Assembly (NCBI RefSeq): GCF_000092365.1
Contig: NC_014218.1
Location: 1,612,001-1,676,000 of the forward strand
Direction: 5' to 3'
Source of the DNA: Arcanobacterium haemolyticum DSM 20595
GTDB taxonomy: Bacteria > Actinomycetota > Actinomycetes > Actinomycetales > Actinomycetaceae
Length of the DNA: 64,000 nt
The notes beneath the pieces were generated by a model. That model made no database searches. It was not told where the DNA came from and worked only from the letters and a program-made list of their open reading frames with translations. This document shows, piece after piece, positions 54,406 through 63,407 of the stretch. Within the stretch, counting starts at the first letter, position 1. The number at the start of each line of letters is the position of its first letter. The position numbers were made by a program, and so were the translations under genes.

Positions 54406-54476
54406 CTCCGCCACTAGGACTCGAACCTAGACAAGCGGTTCCAAAGACCGCTGTGCTGCCATTACACCATGGCGGA
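54406..54476 (-). tRNA. tRNA-Gln (UUG)
   Basis: Minus strand: acceptor TCCGCCA/TGGCGGA, anticodon stem GCGGT/ACCGC around CTTTGGA, so anticodon TTG; T arm CTAGG-TTCGAGT-CCTAG. The CCA end is not encoded. Cloverleaf is complete. Confidence 0.93.
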
Positions 54477-54647
54477 TCACTCAATTCATTGTGCCAGTTC
54501 GGCTCTCAAGTTTCCAGTTACAGCCCTGCACACGCACCTATGTTCTTCACCACGATATTCTTTTTCGAAAAAAGATGCGCCGGTATTCACTCCATGGTAG
54601 TAAACCAAGCACTGGTTTCGGTAACGTAGGCATGTAAGAATAGGTGT

Positions 54648-55313
54648 ATGGCACATACTTCTAAAACAGCCTTATCGAACATGGAAAACACTCCGAAGAG
54701 GCAACGAATGACTCGCATTCAGCGACGCGAGCAACTCATCGGGGTCAGCCGGCAACTGTTTGCCGCACACGGCTACGACGCCGTCTCAATTGAGGAAATC
54801 GCTAACGCAGCCGACGTCTCCAAACCGGTTATTTACGAACATTTTGGAGGTAAAGAGGGGCTCTATCAGGTGATCGTCGATCGGGAAACCACGGCGGTAA
54901 ACACAATTTTGCACGATGCACTGTCAGCTGGGCGCAATCCCCGCGAAGCACTCGAATCTGTGGTTTTAAGCCTCCTCGATTACATTGAGGAAAACCCTGA
55001 TGGCTTCGGCTTGATGGTTCACCAGAGCCCTGACGTGCTTGCCGGCGGCGAATTCTCCACGATTATTTCTGATATGGGCGATCATTTGGATGAACTGTTG
55101 GGCACCTACATGAAGGAGCAGTTCTCCCCTGACGCCATGACCCTCTACGCTCACATGCTCTCCGGCCTCATGGGTATCGTGGGGCAATCGTGGGCAGTGA
55201 AACGTCAGCCGGAAAAGCATATTATGGCAGCTCATTTGGTGAATTTGATGTGGAATGGTTTACATTTTCTTGAATCAGACCCACATTTAGTAACATCGCC
55301 AGCATCACAATAA
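54648..55313 (+). CDS. TetR family transcriptional regulator
   Basis: A 221-residue TetR regulator. The helix-turn-helix YDAVSIEEIANAADVSKPVI then YEHFGGKEGLYQ spans about 47-78, followed by a helical ligand-binding domain. ATG 54648 or 54669 are possible starts. It precedes an ABC-2 exporter pair on the same strand and probably controls it. Confidence 0.9.
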   Translation: MAHTSKTALSNMENTPKRQRMTRIQRREQLIGVSRQLFAAHGYDAVSIEEIANAADVSKPVIYEHFGGKEGLYQVIVDRETTAVNTILHDALSAGRNPREALESVVLSLLDYIEENPDGFGLMVHQSPDVLAGGEFSTIISDMGDHLDELLGTYMKEQFSPDAMTLYAHMLSGLMGIVGQSWAVKRQPEKHIMAAHLVNLMWNGLHFLESDPHLVTSPASQ

Positions 55314-55360
55314 TTTTTTACTCACCCCACGGTGAGAAAACTTAGAGATAAGGAGCGCTA

Positions 55361-56332
55361 GTGATTTTACACATTAGCAACCTCCACAAACGTTTCGGTT
55401 CCACCGTTGCGCTTGCTGGAATGGAATTTACGGTACAGCCCGGCGAACTTTACGGTTTCGTTGGCTCCAATGGGGCGGGTAAGACGACGACGATGCGGAT
55501 TATCCTTGGTGTGCTCAGCGCCGATTCAGGCACAGTCACACTCAATGGTAAGGAACTCGATTTCGATACTCGTAAAACGTTCGGTTACATGCCTGCTGAA
55601 CGTGGGCTTTACCCGAAAATGCAGGTCAATGACCAGTTAATCTATCTGGCACGGCTTCACGGGCTAACCACGGATGAAGCAACAAACGCTATGATGCACT
55701 GGACTGAACGCCTTGGTTTGGCGCACCGCCGCAACGATGAAGTTCAAGCACTATCACTTGGTAACCAGCAGCGAGTCCAGTTGGCCGCCGCGCTCATTCA
55801 CAACCCATCCGTTCTTGTTCTGGATGAACCATTCTCTGGGCTTGATCCAGTTGCCGTTGATGTGATGAGCGATGTCTTACGCGAAAAGGCAAACGCCGGC
55901 GCCACCGTCGTCTTCTCTTCTCATCAACTAGACCTTGTTGAACGCATGTGTGAACGCGTCGGAATCTGCTCCGAAGGCAAAATCGTTGCCGAAGGAACAA
56001 TCGATGCGCTGCGCACCACTCCAGAAAATAATATTTCGATGCGTACCGGTGGTGATATCGATACGCTCACCGCAACACTTCTTTCCCAAGGGATCACTGC
56101 TTCTCGTATGGGAACCGATACGCTCCACGTCAAAGTCGGAGCCGGAATCGATCCACAAACCGTCCTCCACACTGCACTGGCAGCAGGCCCTGTGCTCGAA
56201 TTCGCGCCACATCGCCCACACCTCCAAGAAATCTTCAAAGACGTGGTGTCCACCCCCGTAGAAGAAACCACGGAAGAACCAACACCAGTTCGCAAATCCG
56301 GCTTCGGTGCCCTGTTCGGAAAGAAGAAGTAA
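55361..56332 (+). CDS. ABC-2 exporter ATPase (NatA-like)
   Basis: A 323-residue ABC ATPase with Walker A GSNGAGKTT, YMPAERGLYPKM (Q-loop region), signature LSLGNQQR, Walker B LVLDEP and SSHQLDL switch. The C-terminal extension ends PVRKSGFGALFGKKK. Paired with the permease that starts one base after its stop. Substrate unknown; NatAB-type systems export ions or drugs. Confidence 0.9.
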   Translation: MILHISNLHKRFGSTVALAGMEFTVQPGELYGFVGSNGAGKTTTMRIILGVLSADSGTVTLNGKELDFDTRKTFGYMPAERGLYPKMQVNDQLIYLARLHGLTTDEATNAMMHWTERLGLAHRRNDEVQALSLGNQQRVQLAAALIHNPSVLVLDEPFSGLDPVAVDVMSDVLREKANAGATVVFSSHQLDLVERMCERVGICSEGKIVAEGTIDALRTTPENNISMRTGGDIDTLTATLLSQGITASRMGTDTLHVKVGAGIDPQTVLHTALAAGPVLEFAPHRPHLQEIFKDVVSTPVEETTEEPTPVRKSGFGALFGKKK

Positions 56333-56333
56333 C

Positions 56334-57560
56334 ATGCTCGGACTCATCATGAAGCGGGAAATCACCGCACTTCTCAAAACCCGATCGAACCAAATCGGGT
56401 TCGTGGTTATGCTTGTGCTCATCATCGGCGCGGGCATCGTTGGCAACATCTTCAACACGCCTGACGACGAATCTGCGTCTGCCCCTAAATCCGGCTACGT
56501 GATCGGAATCGAAGAATCCGCCAAATCCGCCGCTCCATTCATTCAAGAAGTCGCGCCTAACGCCACGATAGAAGCGCTGACTGACGGGGAAGCAAGTCAC
56601 TGGCTCACGGATGCTTACACCGCAGCGCAAGAAACAGATTCCGATTCTGATTTCTTGGCTATCAGTGGCGCTTCAACTGCCCCTGTTATCCACTTCCCAA
56701 CCAGTGGAAGCATGAGGTCGCATGCGGCTGACGCCGTTCGCCAGGGCCTCACACTGTGGGTCGCGAGCGCCGACGGCACCCGCTTCAGCTCAGACGACGC
56801 TCACGCAGCACTGGAAACCGTCAATAACATTGACACCAACGTGCTTGATCTGACCGATTCAAGCAACCTGATCGGGACTAATCCATTCGGTTACTTCTCC
56901 TCGCTTGCATCGCTAGTACTTCTCACAATGGTCATGATGGGCGGCCTTGCTACGATCGCGATGGGCGTGGTGGAAGAAAAATCATCGCGAGTAGTAGAAC
57001 TCATCCTCTCCTCGGTGAAGCCACGCACTCTACTGCTGGGCAAAATCCTGGGTATTGGTGTTGTTATTTTGGGCCAGTTCGCGGCCTACATTGCGGCGGC
57101 AATCATCTCGCTGAAGATCGCTAACGTCTCACTTCCGATGATGTCCTTGAGCTGGACAGTGCTCTGGACAATGATTTGGGGCGTTGTTGGGTTCTTTATC
57201 TTCTCGCTCCTGGCCGGTTCACTGGCCTCCACGGTGTCACGTCAAGAAGATCTAGCACCAATTACCGGCACGCTCTCTATGCTCACGTTCATCCCGGTCT
57301 ACACGGCAATGTTCCTGGTGCCAGCACTTCCTGATGCCACGGTTACGAAGGTACTCTCCTACATTCCACTCATTTCTTCGTTCATGATGCCAACGCGGCA
57401 AGCATTCGATCTCACGTCTCCGCTTGAGCAAGTGGTTGCGCTGGCGATTGCGGTAGCCAGCATCCCGCTGTTGGCCATGTTTGCCGGCAAGATCTACCAC
57501 AATTCGATCCTGCACTCAGGCAAGCGCCTCTCTATCAAGCAGGCGTGGAAGCAGCAGTAG
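56334..57560 (+). CDS. ABC-2 exporter permease (NatB-like)
   Basis: A 408-residue permease. One N-terminal helix (17-40), a large extracytoplasmic domain (about 45-185), then five helices in the C-terminal half, with VVEEKSSRVVELILSSVKP as the family's cytoplasmic coupling element. ATG 56334 starts right after the ATPase stop. Followed by an excellent terminator. Confidence 0.88.
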   Translation: MLGLIMKREITALLKTRSNQIGFVVMLVLIIGAGIVGNIFNTPDDESASAPKSGYVIGIEESAKSAAPFIQEVAPNATIEALTDGEASHWLTDAYTAAQETDSDSDFLAISGASTAPVIHFPTSGSMRSHAADAVRQGLTLWVASADGTRFSSDDAHAALETVNNIDTNVLDLTDSSNLIGTNPFGYFSSLASLVLLTMVMMGGLATIAMGVVEEKSSRVVELILSSVKPRTLLLGKILGIGVVILGQFAAYIAAAIISLKIANVSLPMMSLSWTVLWTMIWGVVGFFIFSLLAGSLASTVSRQEDLAPITGTLSMLTFIPVYTAMFLVPALPDATVTKVLSYIPLISSFMMPTRQAFDLTSPLEQVVALAIAVASIPLLAMFAGKIYHNSILHSGKRLSIKQAWKQQ

Positions 57561-57567
57561 CCACACA

Positions 57568-57615
57568 AGAGAAATAATGGCAGGGTTCCAATTGGAGCCC
57601 TGCCATTATTTCTCT
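57568..57615. terminator. Bidirectional terminator after the ABC-2 exporter
   Basis: AGAGAAATAATGGCAGGG at 57568-57585 pairs perfectly with its reverse complement at 57598-57615 (18 bp, 12-base loop). The stem base is A/T-rich, providing a T-rich run on either strand. Confidence 0.88.
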
Positions 57616-57745
57616 ATTCCCACTCTGCCATTTTCAATATTTAGCCCAACGTGCTTTTTGTTCAGAAGGTACGATCGCATCAGCGGCCTGCCTGGACAGA
57701 GCGGCTCCAGCATCCACCATAGCTGCGTGGCGTAGCCGGGCATGT

Positions 57746-58672
57746 TCACATGACCTCCCAGTTGATGTTGAAGAGCACCTGGCGAGACTGCTTTGCCTGG
57801 AGAGCATCTTGTGCGTTGTCGAGCAGTTGATCAGACTCGTCACGAAGACGGTTCCGCTCACTGCGGTATTCATCCTCAGCATCGTCAGCCCTGCGTCGCC
57901 ACTGACGCGCCTCCTGCTTCAGCTCTTGGGTAGCGTTCGAGGCCTTGCGAGCTTCCTTGTTTGCGGCGGCTTCTTTGGCTTGGTACTCGCGAATCTTCGC
58001 GTCGTACTTCGCCTTGAGGTCGAGCCGTGTCGCGTCGAGGAGTGCTTCTTGTTCGAGGAAGAAACGCGCGTTGCGCTCTTCAACGTCACCTCTGAGTTCC
58101 TCCAGCTCCTGTGCGATGACCACGTCGAAACCACTGGTCTCGACGTGGTCAGCAGTGCTGCCGGTGCAGTGCAGGTCAAGAAGGTCTCTAATCTGCTCAT
58201 GATCCATCGGGGTGCCATCGTCAAAGAACCCAGCGGTCAGCAGGTAGGACTCGCGCAGCTGCTGGCTTCCTGCCTTCATAGCGAAGCTGACTTCCTCAAC
58301 ACGTAGCCTTCCTCGCTTGTTGCGTAAGCGTTTTGCAATGGCGGTTGCGCGCTGTGAGCTACTGATCGTGAAAGAAAGTCGTGCTGGTGGGGTTGCACGG
58401 GTTTTCGCGTGGCGGATGACCCAGGCACATAAGTCGCTGGTGTACCGGTATTGGTACGCGCCCTTCCGGGGTTCCGATTTGAAGTAATAGTCGCCAACTG
58501 GGATGCCCACGTGTGGTGGTTCGTGGAGTGTGAACCGGGTACCCGAACCGTTGAAGGCCGCCAGGTCTTCGAGTTCGTGGCGGGTGACCCGGATAAGTAG
58601 GCGTTCGAACGCGTTGAGCACCACCCCGGCCTGTGCGTCGTAGGACTTGAGTTTGTCGCGTACTTTCGGGTA
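57746..58672 (-). pseudogene. C-terminal stump of an SNF2-type helicase
   Basis: The frame (YPKVRDKLKSYDAQAG from about 58672 through MVLNAFERLL to NINWEVM at 57746) matches the C-terminal end of large SNF2/RapA-like helicases of phage-defence or restriction-type loci: RYTSDLCAWVI, then ARFFLEQEALLDATRLDLKA and a coiled coil with QEARQWRRRADDAEDEYRSE. About 305 codons remain; the helicase motor domains are absent, and the frame is closed by TGA near 58675 where unrelated sequence begins. Clearly a remnant. Confidence 0.6.
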
Positions 58673-58700
58673 TCAGATCCGGACAGATCATGCTTCAGGC

Positions 58701-60219
58701 ATGGCTATCAACGACGTGATTGATAATGCTTTTGCCGATTTCTCCCAGCCCGCGCATGTTTCGTTCAACAGCACAGATATTCTATGCGGGCTTGGTACCA
58801 CAGCAGCCATAGGGCTTACATGGGTCTATCATTTTGCCGGAAAAATGACCCGCAGAGACCGTGAAGAACACGGGTCGGCAAGGTGGGGTAAACCAGCCGA
58901 TTTCAAGCCATTCCAAGCTAAAGATAATAATGCGTTGCTTGTTACCCAAGCTCACCATTTGAACCTTAACTCGTATATCACTCAACGCAACCTCAACCTT
59001 TTATGCATCGGAGGATCCGGAGCATGGGTCCACGGCTCAAAGAACAAGGCTACAAAATTCGCTGCCTAAACCTCATCGATTTTGATCAATCCGATTTGTT
59101 TAACCCTCTCGTCTATTTCAACCCTCGCCAGGCAGAAGTAGACTGCACGATTCTCACCGAGAATTTCATGGCCAACACGTCCGGAAACAAACCATCGAGC
59201 GGTGACGGATTTTGGGAGAAAGCAGAACGGGCTTTGCTCAACGCACTCATCTCTTACATATATTCAACCAAAGGAGCACAAGGCACCCTCATCGACGTCG
59301 TCGATCTGCTTGGCCAAATGCAAGCGAGTGAGCAAGACGAAACAGCCCAATCAATCGTCGATATTACTTTCGAAGCATCCACCGAAGTAATCGCCGACTA
59401 TGACGCCAACCCACACGGCTGGGGCGAGGAAGCTATCGCAGCCATCAATGGGCTACGGTTCGCATGCGCGCAATACAACAGCTACTCGCAAGGCGCTGGC
59501 GAAACCAAAAAATCTGTCATCGTCTCGCTCGGTATCCGGATGGCACCATTGCACATGGCACAAATCCGGAAACTACTATCTGCAGACACCATCCAACTCG
59601 ATACGGTTGGCCAAGAAAAAACTGCGTTGTTTATGGTCAACCCTGACACTCACGCAGCGTTCACCTTCTTAATCTCGATCTTCTCGAGCAATTCTTTGAA
59701 ACAAACCTCTACATTGCCGACCACTCGCCAGATGGACACTTGCCTATCCAAGTTCAGTGCTTGATGGACGAATTCGCTAACATAGGTAAAATGCCAAGCT
59801 TTGAACGTAAAATCGTGGTCATGCGCTCACGCTGGATCTCAACTGTAATCATCATCCAAAACTTCACGCAAGGAAAAGCGCTCTATAAAGACGATTGGAA
59901 AACCATCGTCGGCAACTGTGATAGCTTCCTGTTCCTTGGCTGCAACGAAAAATCAACAACCGAATACGTTTCTAAACTTCTCGGAAAACAAACCATCGCA
60001 GCCACCGACACATCCCTAACCAAAGGGTGGAACGGATCCTATTCCACGTCAGAAAAACGACTAGGGCGAGACCTACTCACACCAGACGAAATAGCCACAC
60101 CGCCCACACACCAATGTATATATGCCCTACGTGGCGTTCCGCCCTTCCTGGCACGTAAGCTCACGCCACCCAAACTAGAAAGTGAATATGTTCATTCATC
60201 TACTGTCCATCAAAGATAG
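58701..60219 (+). pseudogene. Degenerate VirD4/TraG-type coupling protein
   Basis: Three frames in succession encode parts of a type IV secretion coupling protein of the kind found in conjugative elements. The first gives the N-terminal membrane part and GSARWGKPADFKPF then NLLCIGGSG, where the Walker A should follow; instead there is a deletion to GPRLKEQGYKIRCLNLIDFD in frame two. A further frameshift near 59690 leads to HLPIQVQCLMDEFANIGKMP (Walker B region) and TVIIIQNFTQ in frame three, ending at 60219. At least two lesions, so it cannot drive transfer. Confidence 0.8.
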
Positions 60220-60280
60220 ATCAAGGGTAGATCAAAAACAGTATCATCTGTGTGCTCACACTGGCTCAACGAAGGTAAAG

Positions 60281-60937
60281 TCAATCCGACGGAAATAAAT
60301 GATTGTAAATCGCGCAGTTTCTGACGAGGTCACTATGCGTACCTGAAGCTACGATCATTCCCTCATTAACAACGAATATACGGCTAGCCATTCTTACAGT
60401 GTTCGGTCTGTGTGCTACCAGGACAATAGTTGTTTTTGCACTTGTGCGGTCCTGCCCAACAATACTCTCAAACATATTTTGTTCAGCGATATTATCTACC
60501 GAGGCTGTCGGCTCATCAAGAACCAAAAGTTTGGGTTCTCGAAAGAGTGCCCTCGCTGCTGCAATTCTTTGCCATTGGCCAATCGATAACTCTCTCCCAT
60601 TGTCAAATTTTCTTCCTAAAGTTGTGTCTATTCCTTTGGGAAGCCGATTGAGGAGCTCTTTTAAGCCTACTTCTCCAAGCGCCCAATAGATTCGGTCTTC
60701 ATCGCCTATATTATCGACTCTTCCAATCCTAATATTCTCAGAAAGGGTAAGGTCGTATCGAACAAAGTCTTGAAATAACGCTGAGAATTTTTCATAGAGA
60801 TTTTCTCTAGAATAATTTTGTATTGGTAGCTCATTTATCAAGATCGTACCGGAATCAATTTCATAGAAGCTAAGGAGTAGCTTTATAAGCGTTGTTTTTC
60901 CTGACCCATTTGGCCCAACAAAAGCCACACACTCTCC
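60281..60937 (-). pseudogene. ABC exporter nucleotide-binding domain fragment
   Basis: About 218 codons of the C-terminal ATPase half of an ABC exporter: GECVAFVGPNGSGKTTLIKL (Walker A), SALFQDFVRYDLTLSENI (Q loop), LSIGQWQR (signature), LLVLDEPTASVD (Walker B) and VLVAHRP (H loop). The transmembrane half is missing. The IS at 60938 sits immediately upstream; joining the flanks across the IS gives a short start MRFGEC and then a stop, so the gene was already truncated before insertion. May have belonged to the peptide cluster at 62.2-64 kb. Confidence 0.75.
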
Positions 60938-60968
60938 TGGAGTGGCCTAAGAATTAGGCCCAGTCGGT

Positions 60969-61967
60969 TTAAGTGTTGACCGTGTTTTCTTGTTTCCATT
61001 GTTCCGCGTATTTCCGTGGGCTGAGGTAGCCGAGTGAGGAATGCGGATGGAAGTTATTGTAACGTGATGACCATTGGGCCACGAGTAGGCGGGCATGCTA
61101 GAGATTCTCGATACTGTTGTCCTCCAAGAGTTCGTCTCTCATCCGGTTATGGAAAGACTCAACGAACCCGTTATGCCAGGGCTGGCCTGGTGGGATGAAC
61201 GCCTAGATTGTCTCATCCTCGGCTGCCCACTCCTGGAGCGCATGAGCGATGAACTCGGGCCCGTTATCCATCCGGATCACCCGCGGGCGCCCGCCGTGCT
61301 CCAGACAAGCCACGTCAAGGAGTTCGGTCACCGAGACCGCGTTAATGTTCTTGTCGACCGTGAAGGCGAGGTGTTCGCGGGTGTATTCATCGATAATGTT
61401 ACAGATTTTGATTGTCTTGCCGTGCCAGGTTGAATCGAACTGGAAGTCCAACGCCCACACGTCGTTCGGGTACTGGCCGGCAGGAATATCACGATGGGTA
61501 TCGGCAGCTAGACGCTTGCGCTTCTTCCGAGGCAAGACACGCAAGCCCTCTTCACGCCAGATCCTGCGGAAAGTCTCGCGGCATATCCCGTACCCTTCGG
61601 CGAGGGCGTTTCTCCAGGCGCGCCGGTGTCCCCACCGGCGATGATCCTTAACGAAGTCGTGCATCCATGCCCGTAGGTCCGCGTACTTATCCGGCTTGGG
61701 CGAGTGGGTCCTAGCGCGCCGGTAAGCACTGCGAGAGAGCCCAACAATCTGGCAGGCAAGTCTTTGGGAATAGCCCAGCCCGACCAGATGCCAGAGGGCA
61801 TCATGACGGCGATCTGGGCTTAGAAGTTTCCCTCCGACAATTCTTTCCACGCAGCCTTTTCCAGCTCTGCCTGACCTAGGAGGCGTTTGAGGCGCGTGTT
61901 TTCCTCGCGCAGGCGATGGAGCTCTTTCGCCTCGCTCTTGGTCATCGCCCCATAGGTAGCCTGCCAC
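60969..61967 (-). pseudogene. IS3-family transposase OrfB with two amber codons
   Basis: Integrase-type DDE transposase. HTH-like start (SPDRRHDALWHLVGLGYSQR), GICRETFRRIWREEGL, then catalytic segments DVWALDFQFDSTW (first Asp) and RVIRMDNGPEF (second Asp). A TAG at 61203-61205 follows EDETI where Gln is normal; the same frame continues with AFIPPGQPWHNGFVESFHNR, carrying the catalytic Glu, then meets a second TAG at 61098-61100 and runs on through SLGYLSPRKYAEQW to TAA at 60969. So the product is cut before the catalytic Glu. Confidence 0.85.
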
Positions 61968-62149
61968 CTGTTCAACGTGGCTTCGCTAATCCCCAACGTG
62001 GTCAGGATCTGAGCTGTAGTTGATCCCGATTCCTTCAATTCCCGCGCCTTATCGAGCTTACGAACAATCTGCTCGGGAGTATGCTTGCTGAATTTCTTCA
62101 CCATTGCCCCATTCTCCCCACCCACAGGCAGGGCATCAATGGACAACAC
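61820..62149 (-). CDS. IS3-family transposase OrfA
   Basis: A 109-residue OrfA with a helix-turn-helix (SKHTPEQIVRKLDKARELKE, then ISEATLNRWQATYG) and a C-terminal leucine zipper (ELHRLREENTRLKRLLGQAE), ending ELSEGNF. The core homology begins at MVKKFSKHTPEQ (ATG 62104). It overlaps the OrfB frame, as usual for production of an OrfAB fusion by frameshifting. Intact, but its partner OrfB is broken. Confidence 0.85.
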   Translation of the reverse strand: MLSIDALPVGGENGAMVKKFSKHTPEQIVRKLDKARELKESGSTTAQILTTLGISEATLNRWQATYGAMTKSEAKELHRLREENTRLKRLLGQAELEKAAWKELSEGNF

Positions 62150-62266
62150 TCAAGTCACCTGGACCTAAAAACCTAGAGCACTCCATCTCCAAAACGCATC
62201 TGTTAAGACATTTTCAAAAGTATACTGCGAAACATAATTAGTGATACACATTGATGGAGATGTGGC

Positions 62267-62638
62267 ATGGTCGAAACAATCGCATTAGTTTTTTGTGCAA
62301 TAGTCATAATCGCGTGCGGCGTAGGTCTAGTTGTCATAGGAACACGGATGAAATCTGGAAAATTTCCTCCCAACGGGATTGTGGGAACTAGAACGGAATT
62401 TTCCATGAAATCAGAAGAAAACTGGTACTTCGTACAACGTTTAACGGGAGCCCCAATAAGATGGCTGGGATATTCCATGTTCTTGTGGATCCCAGCTTTT
62501 GTCGCCTACAAGTTTACTAACAACGACGACTTTCTATATGTCACCGTTGCTTTGCAGATGTTCCTAATTATCCTGTTTTGGATTATTTACTTTAGCGGAA
62601 CCAGACGTCATCAAAACGAGATAACTCACAAAGATTGA
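62267..62638 (+). CDS. SdpI-like small membrane protein
   Basis: A 123-residue protein with three hydrophobic helices (about 4-26, 68-88, 92-114). The segment SGKFPPNGIVGTRTEFSMKS followed by EENWYFVQRLTG matches the SdpI family pattern (NxxxGxRT...SEExW). SdpI-type proteins give immunity to a secreted toxic peptide in Bacillus, and many relatives are of unknown role. Here it leads a small operon with peptide-sized genes and a radical SAM enzyme, so immunity is an attractive but unproven guess. Confidence 0.6.
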   Translation: MVETIALVFCAIVIIACGVGLVVIGTRMKSGKFPPNGIVGTRTEFSMKSEENWYFVQRLTGAPIRWLGYSMFLWIPAFVAYKFTNNDDFLYVTVALQMFLIILFWIIYFSGTRRHQNEITHKD

Positions 62639-62661
62639 ACATTCTTAGAAGGGTGGAAATT

Positions 62662-62901
62662 ATGTCAACCAACTCAAAAGACGAGAATCCAGCAACATTA
62701 CCTGCTCAAGCTTCCGATGCGCGAATATATGAATCGTTAAGCTCATTCAGACAAAGTTTACTCAGCGACTTACACTCTCAAGATAAGTTCGAAACATCTC
62801 CGCATAAGGCTTTAACTCACTTCGATCCTCAACTCTGGAACTGCGACAGCGATGAAACTCTAAGTATCCTTCTTACTTTCGAGGAGACCCCCAAGGTGTA
62901 A
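62662..62901 (+). CDS. 79-residue hypothetical protein in the radical SAM operon
   Basis: Begins MSTNSKDENPATLPAQASDA and continues with a short amphipathic helix (ESLSSFRQSLLSDLH) and an acidic end (SDETLSILLTFEETPKV). One cysteine (NCDSD). ATG 62662 has GAAGGGTGG upstream; the longer frame from 62635 overlaps the preceding stop. No homology recognised. Size and position next to a radical SAM gene make a peptide precursor or a small recognition partner possible. Confidence 0.55.
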   Translation: MSTNSKDENPATLPAQASDARIYESLSSFRQSLLSDLHSQDKFETSPHKALTHFDPQLWNCDSDETLSILLTFEETPKV

Positions 62902-62906
62902 GACTT

Positions 62907-63404
62907 ATGGTCTTAGATTACCTCCTGAGTGTTTTTAGCTATAGAATTTCTAATTCCGGGCACGAACCAGAAATTAAGCCTAACGCTATTGCCGTGGTCG
63001 CAAATGCTGCGGCAGTTTTCAATGCGGCCGCTCCTCAAAATGCCGTAATTTATCAGTAAGGCGGTATTTTCCTCTGGGCAGGAGCCGTTGCAGTTAAGTG
63101 GATTTTTGCACGCGGATATGGTGACAACCCTGTCAAATCTCGAATACAACCCATAAGTTTAGACTTTGGTGATAGATACTTACAGGGTTCCTTTCACCAC
63201 TATCTTAAATCGCTCGGATATGGCTCATCGAGAGAACGAATGGCCATCCGAAATCTACTATGCAAAGACCCTCAACCGATCGAAACCGAAGGCTTTCTGA
63301 GATTCAATTCGCAACATGGTGAAAAACGTGTCTCTCTCGTTGTTGATCCCGCAGCGTCCGATTCATCTGTTCTAGCTGTGGTGGAAGCAGAAGCGGTTGC
63401 ATAA
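62907..63404 (+). pseudogene. Unrecognised 165-codon gene interrupted by one in-frame stop
   Basis: From ATG 62907 the frame encodes 50 residues, with an Ala/Asn-rich stretch (AIAVVANAAAVFNAAAPQNA), and hits TAA at 63057-63059. Exactly the same frame then continues without interruption to TAA 63402-63404 (GGIFLWAGAVAVKWIFARGY ... VVDPAASDSSVLAVVEAEAV). Either this is one gene with a nonsense mutation, or the first 50 residues are a separate peptide and the rest is untranslated. The Ala-rich stretch with a following hydrophobic segment would suit a bacteriocin-like precursor; no family recognised. Confidence 0.5.
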
Positions 63405-63407
63405 AGA

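Larger units (their letters stand above)
60938..62185 (-). mobile_element. IS3-family insertion sequence, 1248 bp
   Basis: Ends are imperfect inverted repeats of about 45 bases: left TGGAGTGGCCTAAGAATTAG, right (reverse complement) TGGAGTGCTCTAGGTTTTTA, sharing the inner TTAAGTGTTG-like / TTGAGTGTTG block. It is flanked by TCTCC at 60933-60937 and 62186-62190, consistent with a target-site duplication of up to 5 bp. It encodes OrfA and a damaged OrfB on the minus strand. The left end is also found as a solo copy at 41232-41260. Confidence 0.9.

Noticed and set aside
61098-61205. Amber recoding (UAG as an amino acid) in the transposase
   Set aside because: TAG serves as the stop of ordinary genes in this window (for example the LacI regulator at 20075-21088), so decay is the simpler explanation.
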